A stretch of 64,000 nt of DNA, taken from assembly GCA_009792885.1 (NCBI GenBank), contig WMCF01000112.1, forward strand, positions 645,198 to 709,197, read 5' to 3'. This DNA is from Eremophila alpestris peregrina. Lineage: Eukaryota; Chordata; Aves; Passeriformes; Alaudidae. The notes below the pieces were generated by a model. The model was given only the letters and a program-made list of their open reading frames with translations, searched no databases and had not been told where the DNA came from. The position numbers were made by a program, and so were the translations under genes. Positions 1 through 10,960 of this stretch are shown here, piece by piece; positions within the stretch are counted from its first letter, which is position 1; every line of letters starts with the position of its first letter.

Positions 1-585
1 ATGTACAGGAGGAATGGCTGTTCCAGGAGAAGGTGCTTTTCCCAGCAAACATAATGTACAGGAGGAATGGTTGTTCCAGGCGGGGATGCTTTTCCCAGGA
101 AATAGAATGTACAGGAGAAATGGCTGATACAGGAGTCATGGCTGGTACAGGAGAGGATGTTTTTCCCAAAAAATAGAATGTACAGGAGGAATGGCTGGTA
201 CAGGAGAAGGTGCTTTTCCCAGGAAATAGAATGTACATGAGGAATGGTTGTTCCAGGGGAGGATGCTTTTCCCAGGAAATAGAATGTACAGGAGGAGTAG
301 CTGATACAGGAGAAGGTGCTTTTCCCAGTAAATGATAATGTACAGGAGGAATGGCTGTTCCAGGAGAGGATGTTTCTCCCAGTAAATAGAATCTACAGGA
401 GGAATGGCTGTTCCAGGACAAGGTGCTTTTCCCAGCAAATAGAGTGTACAGGAGGAATGGTTGTTCCAGGAGAGGATGTTTTTCCCAGGAAATAGAATGT
501 ACAGGAGGAATGGCTGTTCCAGGAGAAGGTGCTTTTCCCAGCACACAGGATGCACAGGAGGCATGGCTGGTACAGGAGCAGAGTG
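1..585. repeat. 53-bp minisatellite array (about 10.5 units, truncated by window edge)
   Basis: Units beginning ATGTACAGGAGGAATGG start at 1, 54, 107, 178, 231, 284, 338, 391, 444, 497 and 550. Spacing is 53 bp except for one 71-bp unit (107-177) and one 54-bp unit (284-337). Each unit ends in a CTTTTCCCAG(C/G/T)AAATAGA-like block. The last unit degrades after about 585 into GC-richer single-copy DNA. Units alternate between an AAGGTGC type and an AGGATG(C/T) type, so the effective higher-order period is about 106 bp. Because 53 is not a multiple of 3, reading frames cycle through the unit. Long open frames on both strands here, such as about 142 codons on the minus strand, come from a stop-poor repeat and are not evidence of a gene. 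The array probably continues left of position 1. Confidence 0.95.
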
Positions 586-1792
586 CTGGGGCAGGGAGGG
601 AGCGTGGGCTGGGTGCAGTGGCTGGAACAGAGCAGATCTCAGGTAGAAATATCCAGAGCAGTGTCAGTGGCTCAGCCTGAGGTGTAAAATGTCTGCCTGC
701 AGTTTCTTGGTATCCAACAACATCCCCAACACTAAAGCTTTTTGCTTCTGTGTCTATCCTTAGGTCACTTTTATTTCATTTAATGGGTGTGTATTCCACA
801 CCAGTGATGGAGCACCAGGGAGGGAGAGCTGGATGTGCTGTGAGGGCTGGTCTGAGGGGCTAACCCAGGCCATCCTTGCTGATGTGGCACAAAGCCAAAA
901 GCCAAAAGCCTTGCAGGATCCAAATCTTTTAGCTTGCTGAGGAATTCAGGGGTGGGAGAGGTTGAAGGACACCTCTTCTCTCAGCGTTTGCCAAGCTGAA
1001 CACTCAGAGCTGTGTTACTGTGTCACTGCTGATAGCGGTTTTATCAAGCTGAATCTAGTCTTGCTCAGGAGGATATTAATAAATTATCTGGTAATGAAAA
1101 ATGTGAGGGGAACCACGCTCTTACATCAGGGCCTGATGATTACTTTGATAGATGCAGTGGCAAGATTTTCCTGACAAGGCAGAAATGAGAAACATGACAC
1201 ATGGACCTTTAAGGGTGACCTCAGAGGAAAAGGCATGTTGCTGAATGATACAAAAATAGAACAGGAAAACAGAGGCTCCAAGGGGCTCAGTGTCAGCAGC
1301 CAGACAGATGGGCAGCACTGATCCACTGATCACTGAGGGGAGTGCAGAGAGACAGGAGCCTGCACTGGCCAGGGCCAGCAACCTGGCACAGGCAGCTTTG
1401 GAGAAGCATCAAGTGTTAAAAATTTTAGGATTAAAGGGAAGAGGAAAAGTTGAGGGAAAATTAAAAAGCAAGCATTTAACAGTGAGCTAATTGGGAAATA
1501 AAGCCAGAGAGTGTCATGAATAAAACTGCCCACTTCTTCTGCAGGAATTTTAGAAACTCTCCTGAAAACAGCTAACTCAATTGAAGATGTCCCTGCATCA
1601 GTTTAAGATTTGCTTAGGTGGGTAAGAGATTAGATCAGTTTTAGAAGTACAGATTGCTAAAAATAAGGATTATCAGAGCATGGGTGTTAGCTAGAAAACT
1701 GCAGATAAGTTGGATGGTATTGGGCTGTGATCTTGATGGATCTGAGAGTTTTATCTCGTGTTTAATTCTGCTGGAGTTCCTGTGAAAATGTG

Positions 1793-1814
1793 CATGAATA
1801 TATATATATTCATG
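1793..1814. repeat. Perfect 22-bp AT-rich palindrome
   Basis: The sequence from 1793 to 1814 equals its own reverse complement: CATGAATATAT followed by ATATATTCATG. The core is an alternating AT run that could extrude as a cruciform or arise by (TA)n slippage. Symmetry stops at the next base pair, G at 1792 against T at 1815. No function can be assigned. Confidence 0.85.
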
Positions 1815-2316
1815 TATAAGGTTTTCCTTCCTTATACTCCAGGTGTTACTGATGCTGTATGACTGATGTTCAGAATGTTCCAATGTAAACTGGAAAGAAC
1901 ACCAACACTTCAAAAACCTGTAATAAATCTTACCATGATGGTAAACTGATGAAAAATAGTGGCCAAGTGGGGCAAACTTTCCTGTACTAATTTGCACTTA
2001 AGACTAATTTCCATGTGTCTGTTTACAAACATCTGTATTGTCTAAAAAGAGAGAATTTGGATGTCCACCTGTCCTAACCCCTGGGTATTTAGTAGGTCTA
2101 TTTGGAATTTTCATTTTAAAATATAAAAAGGTAGTCTGTAAACTCTGGTTTTCGATAAATGCTCACCCTCCCAGAGAAGTGACCCCTCAAGACCACAAAT
2201 AGAGAAATCAATTGAAGATGTGCAGTGAAAGGTGAAGGTGCTGCTGTGATCTTTAAGTGCACGTGTGGATTAGAAGACATTTAAAAGGTGTTTTTGAAAG
2301 GTAAAGGCCTGGTGAG

Positions 2317-2360
2317 CACGTGTGTGTGTTCATGCACGTGTGTGGGGTGTGTGTGGGGAG
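2317..2360. repeat. TG-rich microsatellite with duplicated GCACGTGTGTG
   Basis: GCACGTGTGTG occurs twice (from 2317 and from 2335), separated by a short TTCAT spacer, followed by GGGGTGTGTGTGGGG. This is an interrupted purine-pyrimidine alternating tract, a likely slippage-prone microsatellite. Confidence 0.75.
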
Positions 2361-4654
2361 GTGATTGGGGTTTCTTTTCATTTTGTACTGCTGCAACTCC
2401 AGGGCAATCGTTTGCCAGATGTCAGGGAGGTCTAGCATTTGATTCTGAAGTGGAACATAATAGATGATCTACCAGGGAGCTCAGCAAACATCACATATAG
2501 CTTTAAACTGTCATTACAGAAAAAAAACCCAGGAAGGTGACATTTGGTGACATACTGGGTGACATTTGAAATGACAGCACTTGCTTCAAGATGCAGCATT
2601 CCCTCCTGCTGTGAATCAAGGGAGTCTGCACTGTGGCTATGACTTGTTTTATTGATGACCCTAATTTCTGCCAAGTGTAGCCAAAGGGACTGCACAGGGC
2701 CCTGGCTGTGGCATCCAGGGAGAGCTGGTGCAGGAGGAGAGGGCAACCACAGAGCATTTGATATGCACAGCGTGCTTGGAATGACTTGGCTCTGAAAAGG
2801 AGTTCCAGCCTCTCCTGTACTCCTTCTGAAGAGTTCTGTGAGGAGAGAATGAAGAGCAGCTAAAATAAAAAATACCCCACTGGAGGAGTGTGTGTGCTGC
2901 ACTCCACAGGCTTCCTGGGATTGCAGAGGTTTGGTGAGCAATAAAAAAAAACAAGTTTGGTGCTTGGGTTTCACCAACACTTGCTGCTTTCAGGAGTCAT
3001 CAGTGAATGCTCACCTTCTAGAACATGCAAATGGGCTGAATGCTTACTTCTGGAAGCTCTCAGAGCTAGGGGAAAACCTGGTTAATTAGCAATGACCTGG
3101 GCTCTTACTGATTTCTTCCATTCTTTTTGAGAGCCAGAGTTTCTTGTGATTGCTCCTCACTTCTGCCCAGGGTTGGAAGGACTCATTGCAGTGCTGTGAT
3201 CACTGGGATGGGGCCATCTTTGCCTGTGCTTGGACTGGAATCTATTGAAAACCCTTGTAAATGTGAAAATCTAGTCGAGTTTGGGGTCTGTTTTGTTGTG
3301 TTGTTAGAGCTAAAGGGAAAACCAGCTGCTTTCAGACACCTTTTCAGACCTACTTACTGGTTTTCTATGGAGTTTACTTTCTTGAGCTTGCTGTGCAAGT
3401 TTATGGAAAACTCTAACGTAGAACTTGCAGAAAATTGTCAACAACTGGGATGGATTATTCCCATTATATATTGTATCATTACTCAAGCCAGTACAGGAAA
3501 CAATTTTACGAATCAGAATTAGACTTCTGGGAAGATATTCTGCGTCATTTGTTATCAATATTATTTTAGATGCCATTAACTGGCAATAAAATTTGGATGC
3601 AAGTAATTTTAATTGTTGAACGTTATATTAGCACATAATGCTCTGATCATAAATATATTTTTTTTTCCTGGTGTTAAAATGAAACTGCTGCACTTTAACA
3701 ATTTTTTTATATTTAAGAAGTGTTTGATTTGCAGTCTCTGAGGTAGAGGAAGGGACATGAAGAAGTGGATAGAGGTAGCACAGCACCCCTGTGAACAGCA
3801 AATTACATGCCTGAACTTAGTTTTTAAATTCCTATTAGTAGAAAACATCCTGTAGGATTTTAACCTGCGTAGGTGAAACAAGTGCTATTTTTCTTTCTTT
3901 CTTTCTACCTGCTCTGAAGTCTATTTAATGACTGAAATCCTGAAGCTGCTGCTCCCTAATATGAATGGGTTAAAGATAAATCTGTGCAGCACAACAGCTG
4001 TAGGGCTGAGAAATGGCACAGGAGCCTCATATTGGTTCTCTCCACAGGGAATGAATTTTAACTTCATGAGTTCAGCTCTCCAAGAACTGGCCTCCATCAG
4101 GAATACAAGAAACACCTTAACAGATTAGCCAGTAGTCTATCTAATTTAGTGTCCCATTTCTCAAGGCTTAGAGAAGAAAAAATAATTCTGGGTTATGAAG
4201 CAAGTGAAGGAAGGGTAGATATTGGTTGTGGGGGAAGGGAGGAACTGCTGATCCCTCTGGTTGGGTTATTTGGATGGAAAGGAGCAAAGCCACATCCCTA
4301 ACACTGCTGTTGGATAACAGTGGTTGGTTTGGATAGGGTTTCCCTCACCTTCCCTCTTTCACCTCCCTGATTCCACATTGGGAAGCTTTTCATGAAGAGA
4401 AAACTCTAACAAACCTTTTATCAGTACTTTTGAATTTTTAACAAATTTCTTCTTCACAAGCAAACTTCTGGTAGCCACAACTAACACTTCTAATAGCTTT
4501 TTTTTGGTTTTGCTAGAAATTAATTTGTGCAGTGTCTTTCAAAGTTTTCTCTGGTGTTCCCATCTTCCCCATGAAACCACAGAGGGCATTGCTGGTGTGA
4601 ATATGAAGAAAATATTGTTAGATTTTCTCCAGCTTTTGGCCTTAATAACATATT

Positions 4655-4700
4655 ATGTCACAGAATCACAGAGGTTATTAGAGATCACCAGTGAATGCAA
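4655..4700 (-). mobile_element. Possible decayed CR1 3' tail
   Basis: CACAGAATCACAGAGG near 4660 resembles the reverse complement of the CR1 3' end, which carries ATTCTGTG-type octamers. The following TTAGAGATCACC resembles the adjacent tail sequence. The match is short and nothing convincing extends beyond it, so this could be chance similarity. Confidence 0.3.
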
Positions 4701-5984
4701 ACAGTGATATTCATGAAGTGGCTGAAAGCTGTTTTTCTTTACTCCATAGATAACTGCAGGATTTTCCTATCAAGTGTTTGTTGGTTTTGCCCCTCCTGAA
4801 AGTTGGTCCTTCTTTTTGCTATGCAAGTTGTGGTTTGTAACTGTTGTAAGGTAATAAGAGTAGACACTGTACTTTTTGTACCTCTCTGAAGACCCATGGT
4901 GGCCAGTGTGAGAAAGGACCCAATAAATCCAATTCTCTTGAGGACCTGGGCTCATTACCAAACATGACTGCTGTGTTTGCCATGCTTGTTTTCCAATTGT
5001 TCTGATATTTTAGATGATGAGTAAGGAGTGAGGCCTAATTTCTGAATAATTCATCAACAGCTCTCTCTTCCCTATTTTTTTTTTATTAAAATGTTTATCA
5101 GGTGTCCTCAATTCCAGAGGCATTCACTAACTCACTGCTTTATCTGGGTGTAATACTGATGCTGTTTAGTTTTTTTAATTGTGATCAGGAGGATGTACTA
5201 GAGGGGAGGTTTATTAAACTTGGAGATGTTGCCAGCTCAGAGGAACCTGAATGCTGGATGGCAGGAGATTGAGGATGAGTGGAGATATGGTTTTGTTATA
5301 GATGTGTAGCACTGTTCCAGATATGTGGCTCTAATAAACAGAGACAAAAGTACTGGGCTTACACAGGAATCATAAAATTCCTAAATCTGGGATGGAAAAC
5401 AGCTGTCTAGGTAGGAATTCTGTGGGAAAGGATCTTGGGCTGGTGCTCCAGAGAGGTTTTTCTTGGTGGCAGCAATATCAGGAGTTCCACCCCTCAAGCT
5501 GAACTCCTGCTCCCTTACACAGCCATGGATCTGCTCCAAAACCTCCCTGTCGTTGTTCTCCAGTCATTTTCAGCTGGATCAGCAGCTCAGCTGACAGATG
5601 TTGAGCAGCTGGAGCCATCAGCAGGGTCACAGCAGGGACAGGCAGCCAGTCACTGGGGTCACACCTTTTGACAAAAATGTCACCCTGGATAAGTTCCAAA
5701 TCATGGTGAAGCTGCAGGTTTTCCATGCTAGTGGCAGATGGGGTAAGAAATTCTAAATGTGGAAATGAAAACAGCTCAGCTGTTAGGAAAAGCTTTTCCT
5801 TGCCCATGGAATGTTGGGCAGGGTGGCTGGGGATGCTGCAGGAGACCCTGTGTGGGGGTCTGTGAAAGACTCAGATGGACACACACGTGTTGGGAAACAC
5901 CACAGAGGATTTTTGTGCCTGCAAACAGGGAAACAGATTTAACTGATCTCTGGGGATCACTGCCAGCCCTCTGACTCATATCCC

Positions 5985-6300
5985 TTAATTATTTGTAGTG
6001 CAAAAATGAGGAAAATTAAAGGTTTCTCCTAAGATAAGCGGACTGAATTCTGCAGAAACCACCCTTTTATTGCTCAGTGCTTCAGTGTAGGCAACTGGAT
6101 TATCCTTCTTGTGTTTGATCAGTGTGGGGGAGAGGGAGAACATTAATCATATCACATTTCTCTCTCAGCATTTTGACAATAAGATGGTGTTCAGGAAGAA
6201 TTTGGGTCATACAATATATATCTGTCTGCCATTAAAAGAACCACTTTCCAAGCACTTTTATTAATCATAGAGTTTACTACAAAAAACTGTCAGTGTGACC
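5985..6300. promoter_or_regulatory. AT-rich block resembling a conserved non-coding element
   Basis: The block has balanced, non-repetitive sequence with several homeodomain-type cores (ATTAATCAT at about 6143 and 6260) and a GATAAG motif near 6032. It lacks transposon signatures or coding potential. The call rests on texture only, since conservation cannot be measured from one sequence. Confidence 0.25.
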
Positions 6301-8734
6301 CCACCTATGGCATTAATCCAACAAAGATATTCTTGATGGTTATCTTTATCTTGGTATGTCCCACTAGAAGATGCCAGTTTTGAATGAACATCCCTGCCTA
6401 TTTCAATAGAAATTGCAGGACTGCTTTTAGGTTTTCCTTTTTTCTCCCTTTTTTTATGACCATGGTGCTGTTTTGTACAGAATTGTGTTTAACTGTTCAT
6501 TTTAATGTCTGGGATGACTGGTGAATGCTGGAGGAGGAAAGAATGGAGGAATTTACAGTCACTGACTCTCCAGAACATTTGCTACACACCCAGCCTCTAT
6601 TCTCATTTAATTATCACAACAATTTATCATAAAAGTTATTAATTGAAAATGTTAATCCTAACTGAGAAGGCTTCTCAATCTTTGAAGATGAGTGGTTTCA
6701 TTTTGCGACTGTGCTGGAGTTTTCCTGTCCTCTTTGCTCTGCATCTTCATTTTTTAAAGCTCTGAAGTGACCTAAAATTGCCTCTCCTTTTTGTGTTGTC
6801 ATTAGAATAAAGAACCGAGGGAGCTGCAGGGTAGGAGTTAGGGCTCTTGAAGTGAACATGCCACTGTGTTTTCCTTCATATTTACCACAGATGTGCCTTC
6901 CTCAGCTTCTGAAATGAGTATTTCAGCCCAAAATTCCTTCCTGGTGGGCCCCCAGCACCCAGATCCTTAGTGCTGCTAGGAGAAGGAATGGCAGGAATGA
7001 TTTGCTTGGATAACTGTTTGGATTCCATGGAGACTGATGCTTGGCTGGAACACAGAGGCAAAATGATGCTGCAAAGGACTGTTTATTCCCTTTTCAGACA
7101 GAATTGATAATTACTGCTCCTGGTGCTATAGCACATCACTCCTTTTAATTTGTCCAATAAACCACACACTGCCTTTAATTTCTTTTCCCATTCTTTTTGC
7201 TAACGAATGAACAAATATATTTTCCTTAGGTCACACTGGTATTAATTCATGGCATCTTGTCTGTGCACCACCTAAAACCAGCTGAACTGATGGTATTCAG
7301 CACAGATGAGGCTCAGATATTTTAAGCAGTTTCTGATAGAATTTGGGGGTGGACAAACTCCATCAGGAGGAGATTATTGGTATGAAAATCCAGAGATGCT
7401 GCAGTGTCCTGCATAATATTCACAGCAGCTCCTTGCAAAGGCAATAGGATGGAGCTGATGGCAAATAGATCCCTCAATCTATGAATTTTAAAATGCAATA
7501 TGAAGCATAAAACAATATCTATCCAGGAAAACTGCAATTTATCTGTGCTTTGTTGTCTTAACTCATGAAAAGACAGTATTAGATCACATAAAGAGCAAAG
7601 TATGCTTTAGAATTTTCTTCCCTGGAATCTCAGACCAAGAGACAAGTGGTTTTTAATGACAGCAGTCCATGTAAATTCATTAGGTTCACTTAATAAATAA
7701 GGTGAGGAAACATATCTATATGCTTATTTCAGTTCTATAAATGTCAGATTCCAGTAAAACTGGGTGTTTTGATGATCTGCTGAATTAAGTTAGACCTAAG
7801 CACGTAGAACTCTGCTTTGCTTTGCTTGAGAATATTGGTAGAAAGTGACTGTAAAGATTTCTCAAGGACAGGATGTAATTAAAGGTTGCACAGATTTGGG
7901 GAATGGGTATTTTGTTGGCTGACAGTGGAGGTACTGTGGTAGAGAATTGGTTTTATTTTCTGTTGAAGAAATTTCACCTTGCATGCAAACCAGCACATCA
8001 GGGAACTCTGTAGCTGTTTGCAGCATTCACCTGCAACACAGGAAACTTTTCCAGCAAATGCTGTACCTGGAGCCTTCATATTCCAATTTGAACTTAGCAG
8101 TCTCTCCTGAAAAAAAACAAACAAAAAAAAAAATCAAAAGGAGCTGCTTTCTTTTTTTTCCTAGAGATGAGGGGAAAATCTAAACAGCCTTTTATTGCTG
8201 TGCAATAATTAAGTAGGAGTTTTCTTTCCTGAGAAGCCTTATTAAATAGAAAAGCAAAGATAAATTATAACTAACCAGGCTATTTTAACACTCTCCCTAT
8301 AGCCACAGATATGTGTTATATTGAAATAAGTGAGACAATGAGTGTCTGTGCTTTTGGGAGCAGATTCTCACCCTGGGAAGCTCAGAGGTGAACATGTGCC
8401 TGGGGTGCCCCTAACAAAAACAGCATTTCCAGCAGCTTTTTGTACCAGTCAAGAAAATATTCTCTTTTTTGTGTGTCTGGGAGAGAAAGACAAATGAATC
8501 CCAGCATGATGGGGACCCGGGGTTCCCAGGAAAGGATGAGCAAAGCAGCTCTGAAGGGCTGGCGCTGCTGCACCCACGGTGGCAGCCAGAGCAAGGGAGG
8601 AGGATTTGTTTGTTTAGGCACAGGCTACAAATTTACCTCTGCCACTTTGGTTTAAAGAAAATAAACTGTGCTTCTGCCCACAACTACATAATTACATTGT
8701 ACTCTAATATCTCTCGACTTCAAAATGACAGCTA

Positions 8735-8900
8735 AAGCAGATTAAAGCTGTTTACAGCCTATGGGAAGTAGTATGGTGGCTGCTGGCAATATTTCTTTCT
8801 CGCTCAGTAACCAAAGTCCGGTCATAAATCTATATTCTTCTTCAAGGAGGAAGGCTGTGATTAAAGGATTCCTCCTACAGCTGTGGCTTGGTGATAAGAG
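8735..8900. promoter_or_regulatory. Possible conserved non-coding element
   Basis: Single-copy sequence includes ATTAAAGCTGTTTACAG, TCATAAATC and GTGATTAAAGGATTCC. It has no low-complexity character and no open frame. It reads like enhancer-type vertebrate non-coding DNA, but that is inference from motif texture and would need an alignment to other birds. Confidence 0.22.
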
Positions 8901-9879
8901 CTTTATGTTCAGACCCTCCTAAGCGACAAAAAGAAAAAAAAAATCATTTTTCATTAAGTTAGCTACTCTAATTTGGATGGGAGGGGGAGAAGCAGACAAG
9001 GAGTTTGGTCAATGACTTGCTGTAGCTTTGGTAGGAGCATTGTGTACAGCATTTCTAAGCAGCAGCTGGGATTTGAGAGATAGACTACAACCCCTGTGCC
9101 ACCTCATCTGTGCCCCTGCACACAGATAGTTTTCTCTGCAACACGGATATTGTGAATTTAAACAAGCTGCTATTTTGAACACTTGTTGGCTGTCCTAGCC
9201 CTGTGCTAGAAATGCAGGCTTAGCCACCCGAAAAACTGCAGGCAGGAACCCAGGAGCTGTCCTGCAAACCAAACACACAGAACGAGAAGAGACCCAAAAA
9301 AACCCAGAACTGCTGCTGTGCTTTTGTCTCCATCTGGGGCCCTCATGGAGACCACAGGAGGGACTCCTGGGGAGCCCACGGAGAGGACTTTGAACAAGGA
9401 TTTGAAATGCTCAGAGCCATGCTGGACACCATTTGATCAGGCAGAACTTCAAATGCATGCTTTTGTTAGGACTCCACCACTGGAAAAATAACAGGAGAGC
9501 TGAAGGCAGCGAAACAAAACCCAGCAAGCCAGAACACAACAATCCTGATGCTTGTTCTGCAGGGTTTGAACGTTTCTGATGACAGAGCACAGCTTGATTA
9601 TAGTAGGGAGGCTAATTAAATTATACACCAAAATAACTGTGGGAATAATATGATGCCTGGTAGAAGAAACAGGAACAAACTCTAATCCCTCAGCAACTCA
9701 AGACATGAGTTATCTCAGTGTGGCACATGCCCCCAGTTTTGCTTTTTAACTCAGCAGTGACAAAGGGTGCAGTCACAGATCCAGTGGCGTGTTTTTGTAC
9801 TTTCCTAATTTTTAAATTAGAATATATTTGTATTAGAATTTTTTGCTGGTCCTAAGTTTTCAGTGTTTAATTTGCATAA

Positions 9880-10160
9880 TAGCGCTGTGCAAAATGGGAT
9901 GAGGGTTAATCAAAGGATTTTATCACTCCTTTTAATTATATTCATTATGCTGGAATAAGATGTAAATTTTAATTTCACCTTCTTAGCTAATGTTTTTCAC
10001 CAAAAGTTTGGATTTGCAAATCATCTGGCATTTTTAATAGAAGCAGATGCTGGTGATTTTGAAGAACCTAAATGCCTCAAGTAGGGTAGACATTATTAAT
10101 TTGATTGATATGCAATTTAATACAACCTAGCAATTATTAATGCCATTTAGCATCGGTGTG
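9880..10160. promoter_or_regulatory. TAAT-rich block, candidate enhancer or conserved element
   Basis: Within 280 bp there are octamer-like TTTGCATAAT (9870s), GTTAATCAAAGG, TTAATTATATTCATTATGC, ATTATTAATTTGATTGATATGCAATTT and CAATTATTAATGCC. Such clustering of TAAT and TGATTGAT (homeodomain/PBX-like) cores is typical of developmental enhancers in vertebrate gene deserts. No repeat family is recognised. Function is inferred, not shown. Confidence 0.3.
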
Positions 10161-10758
10161 GATATTCAGAGAGGTAGCCTATGAGCAAGAAGAGCAGTGC
10201 AAGAGAAGAGGAGGTTGTTTTTTCCCCCTAGATCTGCTTCTGAATAGATGTTCCTTTTAAGCTCGCTACAGTAAACACTCTTTCCTTCTCCCCGCCAAAT
10301 TTTTAGTCACAGCTATCACCTGGAAGGTTATTTTCCAGAGGCACACAGTTATCTCACCTTCGGAGAAGCAAGCAGTAAACTCTCTGTGCGCCTGCAGACA
10401 TTTACCAACAGTGTTTTATATGTTACATTTATAACTCTCCCAATCGCAGGGAAGCCAACTGAAAAACATACCTGCTAATGGAAAAGGACTATTAAAGCAC
10501 TGCTGTGCACTCACCTTGCACTAAGCCAGCTGCACAGAGCCCCGCCATAAATCACACTTAAATGATCACATTGCACCACAATCACTGCCCGAAGAGCAAA
10601 CTTCCAGCGGCAGGGAGGCTGTGCCAGAGGGATGAGCACTCCATTCACCTGCAGAACGGCCTCAGGTGTGTACCCTGGCTTCACCTCAAACAAAGGGAAA
10701 AGCCCTTTTGGATATGCTGACTTCTTCCTGGAATGGGATGAGGTCGCTGTTCTCATGT

Positions 10759-10790
10759 AGAATGTATGAATAATAGAATGTATGAATAAT
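10759..10790. repeat. 16-bp exact tandem duplication
   Basis: AGAATGTATGAATAAT occupies 10759-10774 and is repeated exactly at 10775-10790. The second copy overlaps the start of the 134-bp repeat at 10786, so the left edge of that repeat lies inside a locally duplicated sequence. Confidence 0.9.
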
Positions 10791-10919
10791 GGAATTGTTT
10801 AACAGACGTTGAAGCCAAAGCCCAAATGTAGAATGGATAGGTGAAATTTTGGGGTTTAAGTACGGGCAGGTTTTTTTTTGCATTATGCTTCAATAAAGCA
10901 TTTAAAGATAGTCATGAAT
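10786..10919 (+). repeat. 134-bp direct repeat, copy 1
   Basis: This block is nearly identical to 12208-12341 in the same orientation and with no indel. Only about three substitutions are seen, around ACGGGCAGG versus ACGAGCAGG and in the adjoining T run. It begins ATAATGGAATTGTTTAAC and ends with TTCAATAAAGCATTTAAAG then GTCATGAAT. The AATAAAG near its 3' end resembles a poly(A) signal, which would fit an LTR fragment or 3'-UTR-derived repeat on the plus strand. I do not recognise the family. Confidence 0.9.
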
Positions 10920-10960
10920 GTTCTCCATGGGTTCCTCCATGTTCTCCATGGGTTCTTCCA
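10920..10960. repeat. 21-bp tandem duplication next to copy 1
   Basis: GTTCTCCATGGGTTCCTCCA occurs from 10920 and again from 10941, where it differs at one base (TTCTTCCA). It directly abuts the 3' end of the first 134-bp repeat. Confidence 0.85.

Larger units (their letters stand above)
586..10758. other. Single-copy non-coding DNA, no recognisable exon
   Basis: I see no recognisable gene in this 10-kb stretch. Open frames are short or unconvincing. The longest is a 182-codon minus-strand frame at 2432-2980, whose peptide matches nothing I know. Features inside it that I can name are a TG-rich microsatellite near 2320, a palindrome at 1793, a weak CR1-like tail near 4655, and AT-rich blocks at 5985-6300, 8735-8900 and 9880-10160 that look like conserved regulatory elements. 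Short homopolymer and (TTTC)n tracts, for example around 3890-3905, are also present. Confidence 0.7.

Noticed and set aside
136..564. 142-codon minus-strand frame and shorter plus-strand frames in the first minisatellite
   Set aside because: The peptide is the 53-bp repeat read through successive frames (LLLEQPFLLYI-type repeats). Openness comes from a stop-poor unit, not selection.
5350..5410. GAATCATAAAATTCC followed by a GGGATGGAAAAC block, possible CR1 tail on the minus strand
   Set aside because: Only the first few bases match and the following sequence does not follow CR1 order.
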